DNA from: Cytobacillus oceanisediminis 2691
GTDB taxonomy: Bacteria > Bacillota > Bacilli > Bacillales > Cytobacillaceae
Assembly (NCBI RefSeq): GCF_000294775.2
Contig: NZ_CP015506.1
Span: 2,269,501 to 2,333,500 of the forward strand
Direction: 5' to 3'
DNA length: 64,000 nt
A model generated the notes under the pieces. It searched no databases. It saw only the letters and a program-made list of their open reading frames with translations, and had not been told where the DNA came from. The position numbers and the translations under genes were made by a program. Below are positions 61,279 to 64,000 of this stretch, one piece after another; the first letter of the stretch is position 1, and each line of letters starts with the position of its first letter.

Positions 61279-61881
61279 TTATATTACTGGAAGAACCCTC
61301 GCTTCCACTTCCTTAAGGGTAAGCTGCCCGGCGATATAACTGCATATAAGGGAATAATTAAAATGGATAGCAAATAAATACCTATAAATAGAACGGGTCA
61401 CTGCCTGGAGGTGTATTTGAGGCTGGATTAGATAGGCATCCCATATTTTTTGATCGGTGCTTATGTTTTCCTTATTTCCTTCGGCAAGGATATATTTGCT
61501 TGTGATTGGAGGGAAGGATAGCAGTGTCCAATTACCATCTTTATCACCTTCGCAATGAGCCGGGAGAGAAGAAGCAATGATCTTTTCTGTGACTTCCACT
61601 TTTTTTATTTGTGCTCGGTTTATAAGGTACTTCAGCTTCGTCATGTTCCATTCCATGCAATAGTACTCGTCTTGGTTTAGCGGGATTCTCACTTTAGCTT
61701 TTTGGTGATCATTCATGATAAATGGCTCGTCTAATGAGCTTCTTAGTCGCTGTTTATAATATCTCAGGGTCTCTTCAAGCTCTTGCGGCGGGGGATTTAC
61801 CATTTTCAAACCATTGCTTTTCACGAGTTCCTTCAAATAGGGAACAGTTAAAAACTCATCAAGAAGATAAATCTTTTCCAT
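61279..61881 (-). CDS. protein of unknown function paired with a glycosyltransferase
   Basis: 200 residues, soluble by composition, with no motif I recognise. It mixes basic helical stretches (NRAQIKKVEVTEKIIA) with a C-terminal hydrophobic helix (QAVTRSIYRYLFAIHFNYSL). It lies 21 nt ahead of the GT27-like gene on the same strand and may help it or be its acceptor. ATG 61881 has GAGGTG 6 nt upstream. Confidence 0.55.
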   Translation of the reverse strand: MEKIYLLDEFLTVPYLKELVKSNGLKMVNPPPQELEETLRYYKQRLRSSLDEPFIMNDHQKAKVRIPLNQDEYYCMEWNMTKLKYLINRAQIKKVEVTEKIIASSLPAHCEGDKDGNWTLLSFPPITSKYILAEGNKENISTDQKIWDAYLIQPQIHLQAVTRSIYRYLFAIHFNYSLICSYIAGQLTLKEVEARVLPVI

Positions 61882-61943
61882 GCTTAACACCTCGGAATTA
61901 ACATTGTCATCAGTAGTAATAACTTAATGTTCTTTAAGCTTGT

Positions 61944-61972
61944 AACGTGACAAAAATAAATACATATAGATA
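61944..61972 (+). promoter_or_regulatory. weak sigma-K-like promoter
   Basis: AAC (61944-61946), a 16-bp spacer and CATATAGATA (61963-61972), which is off at one consensus base. It is 34 bp before the coiled-coil gene. Confidence 0.35.
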
Positions 61973-62005
61973 TATCAAGAATCTGTGCAGAGGGAGGAGA
62001 GTGAA

Positions 62006-63433
62006 ATGTTGAAAAGGGCCAAAATGGTATTAGTGAGGAACGGCACTTGGCAACTATACTCGTGTGAGATGAAAAATCTTCAAGGCAGACTTTTTTCCTC
62101 CAAACATGATATACAGCCAAACAGAAAAAGTTTACAAAACGACCAGGATAATAAGATTTCCTTTAATAAGATAACAAATCAAAAGACTCTCAGCTTTTCA
62201 GTCCATAAGGAGAAATCTAATAACCCGCAGGATGCTCTCCTCCAAACAGAAATGATCATTGGTGAAATCAGGCATTATTTAAAGCATCTTCGCCTCGAGG
62301 AGGGAAAATGGAGAAAAGATAAAAAGAAAAAAGAATTAATGATCAAAGAATTTGTATTACAAAAAAAACAAATGAAAAAAGAAATATCCGATTATAAACA
62401 TTTGGCTGCTATTCACGAAAAGAGAACACAGTTTTACAAGAACGCACTACAGCGAAAAAATGGAAACGGAAATAAAAAAGTGCGTCACCAGTTAAAGCAT
62501 GAAGCAAGAAGCTTAGAACCAGGGGCTTCATACCCTGTAACTCAAAAAGGGGCAGATAAAAAGCAGAGCATTAAACTGATCGAAAGAAAGATTAACGAAT
62601 TATCCGAGTTAAAGAAAAAGGATTATTTGATGATACAGAAGTTGGGCACCGATTACCAGATAATCCATGAAAATTGGGCAATAAAAGAGATTATTATGCC
62701 TATTCATCATGAAATGGACATGAATAACATAAAGAGAGGGAGTTGGTTAGAGTTGGCTTGGAATTGGCTTAATGGAGATAAACAAACTCAGTATTTGGAA
62801 AAAACAGCAGAATTACAAAGTACCATCAATGAGTTGAAAGCTACGGTTAGTTCATATGAAGAAGTTCTGGAGAAGCTTAGTAAGCAATTTGACCAGTATG
62901 AAAAAAATGAGGAACTTTATCTGCAGGAAATGGTTGACCTAAAGGAAAATCTGCAGGCCATAGCTGGCAGTGAAGATGAGTATCTATATGAAATCCAGCA
63001 GCTCAAAGAAGAGATTCAGGAATATAAGCAGAAAAATATTAGTCTTGAAAAAAAGATATCAGAATTGGATCGTTTGAAAGAAGAGCTGGATGCAAAATCC
63101 CAGCAGTTAAAAGAATATGAAAATATGAATAACCAACCTTCATTACCTCCGCAGAATATGCAGAAGAAGGAAAAATTATCGAAAAAGATGAAGCAGCAAA
63201 ATGCAATTCCTCAACGCAGCCAAAGAACAGAAATGAGACAATTTGAACAAAAACAAAGCTCCGTTAGGAGGTCCAGGACCCCTAATGTAAATGGAATGCC
63301 AAGGAATATGAATAATCAGCCAAGACAATTGAATCCAAGTCAGCAGCGAGCTCAGAACAAACTGGATTTAATCCAGAAATTCTACCCTCAGGCTCGATCG
63401 CAGAGCAGCGTTTTTAATCCTTTTAAATATTAA
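62006..63433 (+). CDS. large coiled-coil protein, candidate spore-surface component
   Basis: 475 residues. The start (MVLVRNGTWQLYSCEMKNLQGR) looks like a short folded domain. Heptad-repeat segments follow at about 75-150, 185-240 and 255-385, then a Gln/Asn/Arg-rich low-complexity tail (about 390-460) ending in a short aromatic segment FNPFKY. It is similar in style to the coiled-coil genes at 39.8-41.5 kb, so the island is bracketed by such proteins. ATG 62006 has GGAGG 8 nt upstream. The function is unknown. Confidence 0.6.
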   Translation: MLKRAKMVLVRNGTWQLYSCEMKNLQGRLFSSKHDIQPNRKSLQNDQDNKISFNKITNQKTLSFSVHKEKSNNPQDALLQTEMIIGEIRHYLKHLRLEEGKWRKDKKKKELMIKEFVLQKKQMKKEISDYKHLAAIHEKRTQFYKNALQRKNGNGNKKVRHQLKHEARSLEPGASYPVTQKGADKKQSIKLIERKINELSELKKKDYLMIQKLGTDYQIIHENWAIKEIIMPIHHEMDMNNIKRGSWLELAWNWLNGDKQTQYLEKTAELQSTINELKATVSSYEEVLEKLSKQFDQYEKNEELYLQEMVDLKENLQAIAGSEDEYLYEIQQLKEEIQEYKQKNISLEKKISELDRLKEELDAKSQQLKEYENMNNQPSLPPQNMQKKEKLSKKMKQQNAIPQRSQRTEMRQFEQKQSSVRRSRTPNVNGMPRNMNNQPRQLNPSQQRAQNKLDLIQKFYPQARSQSSVFNPFKY

Positions 63434-63461
63434 AAATAAAAAACTAACGGGAGTGGTTGAA

Positions 63462-63665
63462 GTGGAAACACCGAAAAAATTTTATGAGAGTTTTAAAAAA
63501 GCAAGAAAATTCCCAGCTGGTAATAAAGCCAAGAAAGCATCAGGGCTTTTAAAAGGGAAAAATCAAGAATTAAAACAAACATCGAGCAATGGCAAGAAAA
63601 AAATCTATGTTTCGGGAACTGCGAGTGCCACTCAACCCAGACGCAGGAGCTGCTGCGGCCGTTAA
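63462..63665 (+). CDS. small basic protein ending in a Cys pair
   Basis: 67 residues, Lys-rich (KKFYESFKKARKFPAGNKAKK) with the C-terminal tail RRRSCCGR. GTG 63462 has GGGAG 8 nt upstream; the GTG at 63453 overlaps that site. The next gene appears to start inside this one. Basic Cys-ended proteins of this size occur among coat proteins, but I do not recognise the family. Confidence 0.55.
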   Translation: METPKKFYESFKKARKFPAGNKAKKASGLLKGKNQELKQTSSNGKKKIYVSGTASATQPRRRSCCGR

Positions 63666-64000
63666 CCAAAAATTTGACTTTTACAACAAAAATGTTGTTT
63701 ATATAAATCGTTCGGTTTTGAATGAAATAATTAATCATTGCAGAGAAGATCTTCCTTATGAAGCATGCGGGCTTCTTTCCGGTCAACATGGCCGAAACGA
63801 AATGATGTGGAAAATTAGGAGCACGGAAAAAAGTCCGACTTCTTTTGCAATGGATATGAAACAGGTCTCAGCTGCCCTATCTGGGATGAAAAAGCTCTCT
63901 CAAACAATGACAGGCATGTACCATTCACATCCCTCCGCAGCCCCATTGCCTTCAAGAGATGACATCAGGAACTTTCATGACCCTGCTGCAGCCTATTTTA
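63607..64000 (+). CDS. JAMM/MPN (M67-type) metallopeptidase, 3' end outside window
   Basis: The frame runs off the right edge, with 131 residues visible. The zinc-site elements of the JAB/JAMM fold are seen: the catalytic Glu in YEACGLLSG and the signature YHSHPSAAPLPSRDD (H-x-H then D). JAMM proteases cut isopeptide or C-terminal tail bonds; bacterial ones often process sulfur-carrier proteins. The only start codon well ahead of the domain is ATG 63607, which overlaps the previous gene by 59 bp and has no strong ribosome site, so the true start is uncertain. Confidence 0.8.
   Translation, partial: MFRELRVPLNPDAGAAAAVNQKFDFYNKNVVYINRSVLNEIINHCREDLPYEACGLLSGQHGRNEMMWKIRSTEKSPTSFAMDMKQVSAALSGMKKLSQTMTGMYHSHPSAAPLPSRDDIRNFHDPAAAYF

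Overview
The window reads as chromosome of an AT-rich, aerobic, endospore-forming Firmicute of the Bacillaceae (Cytobacillus/Mesobacillus/Bacillus type). The basis is strong AGGAGG ribosome sites, frequent TTG/GTG starts, U-tailed terminators after most genes, a GerA-family germination protein, an S-box riboswitch, Zur boxes, a sigma-B promoter, a SigL (sigma-54) promoter and several sigma-K-like promoters. No rRNA, tRNA or CRISPR array was seen. Functions are assigned from recognisable motifs and gene context only; nothing was searched.

Layout. 0-5 kb is a gene-poor, decayed zone: small proteins, a GNAT pseudogene with several frameshifts, a DinB protein and an array of about eight 52-bp direct repeats. 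4.9-12.3 kb carries a bacterial nitric oxide synthase, a membrane-anchored glutamate-synthase-like flavoprotein, an orphan GerA-type germination subunit, a TetR regulator divergent from a DHA2 drug exporter, and a small basic protein. 12.4-18.0 kb is a sigma-54 unit: an enhancer-binding activator, then a -24/-12 promoter driving an acyl-CoA ligase, an enoyl-CoA hydratase, a 41-residue accessory membrane protein and a sodium:solute symporter. 18-20.6 kb holds two very small genes, a VanW lipoprotein and a chemotaxis receptor that has lost most of its middle. 20.6-24.3 kb is a zinc-starvation locus: a two-gene permease operon divergent from a CobW-family GTPase, with three Zur boxes between them, and a frameshifted zinc-independent L33 gene. 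24.4-39.7 kb is mostly housekeeping: SDR, DnaD-like protein, holin-like protein, cold-shock protein, YetF-like protein, SAM-riboswitch-controlled NhaC-type transporter, sbcDC with an SOS box, a PP-loop enzyme, SET protein, YwaF-like protein, coaW, selB, a LysM/NlpC hydrolase and CsbD.

39.8-64 kb is the most unusual part: a probable spore-surface island. Coiled-coil proteins, a cysteine-rich structural protein and other proteins of unknown function flank genes for a nucleotide-activated deoxyamino sugar (2-epimerase, CapE/FnlA-type dehydratase, RmlD-like reductase, a further epimerase/reductase) and at least five glycosyltransferases, one fused to a LamG-like lectin domain. Inside it lie a PAPS-dependent sulfotransferase, APS kinase, ATP sulfurylase and a TauE/SafE transporter. 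No PAPS reductase is present, so the PAPS is probably made for sulfating something. Sigma-K-like promoters point to expression in the mother cell late in sporulation. My reading is that the island builds and sulfates a glycan on the spore surface. An IS21-family element (2,435 bp, 5-bp target duplication) has recently split one island gene.
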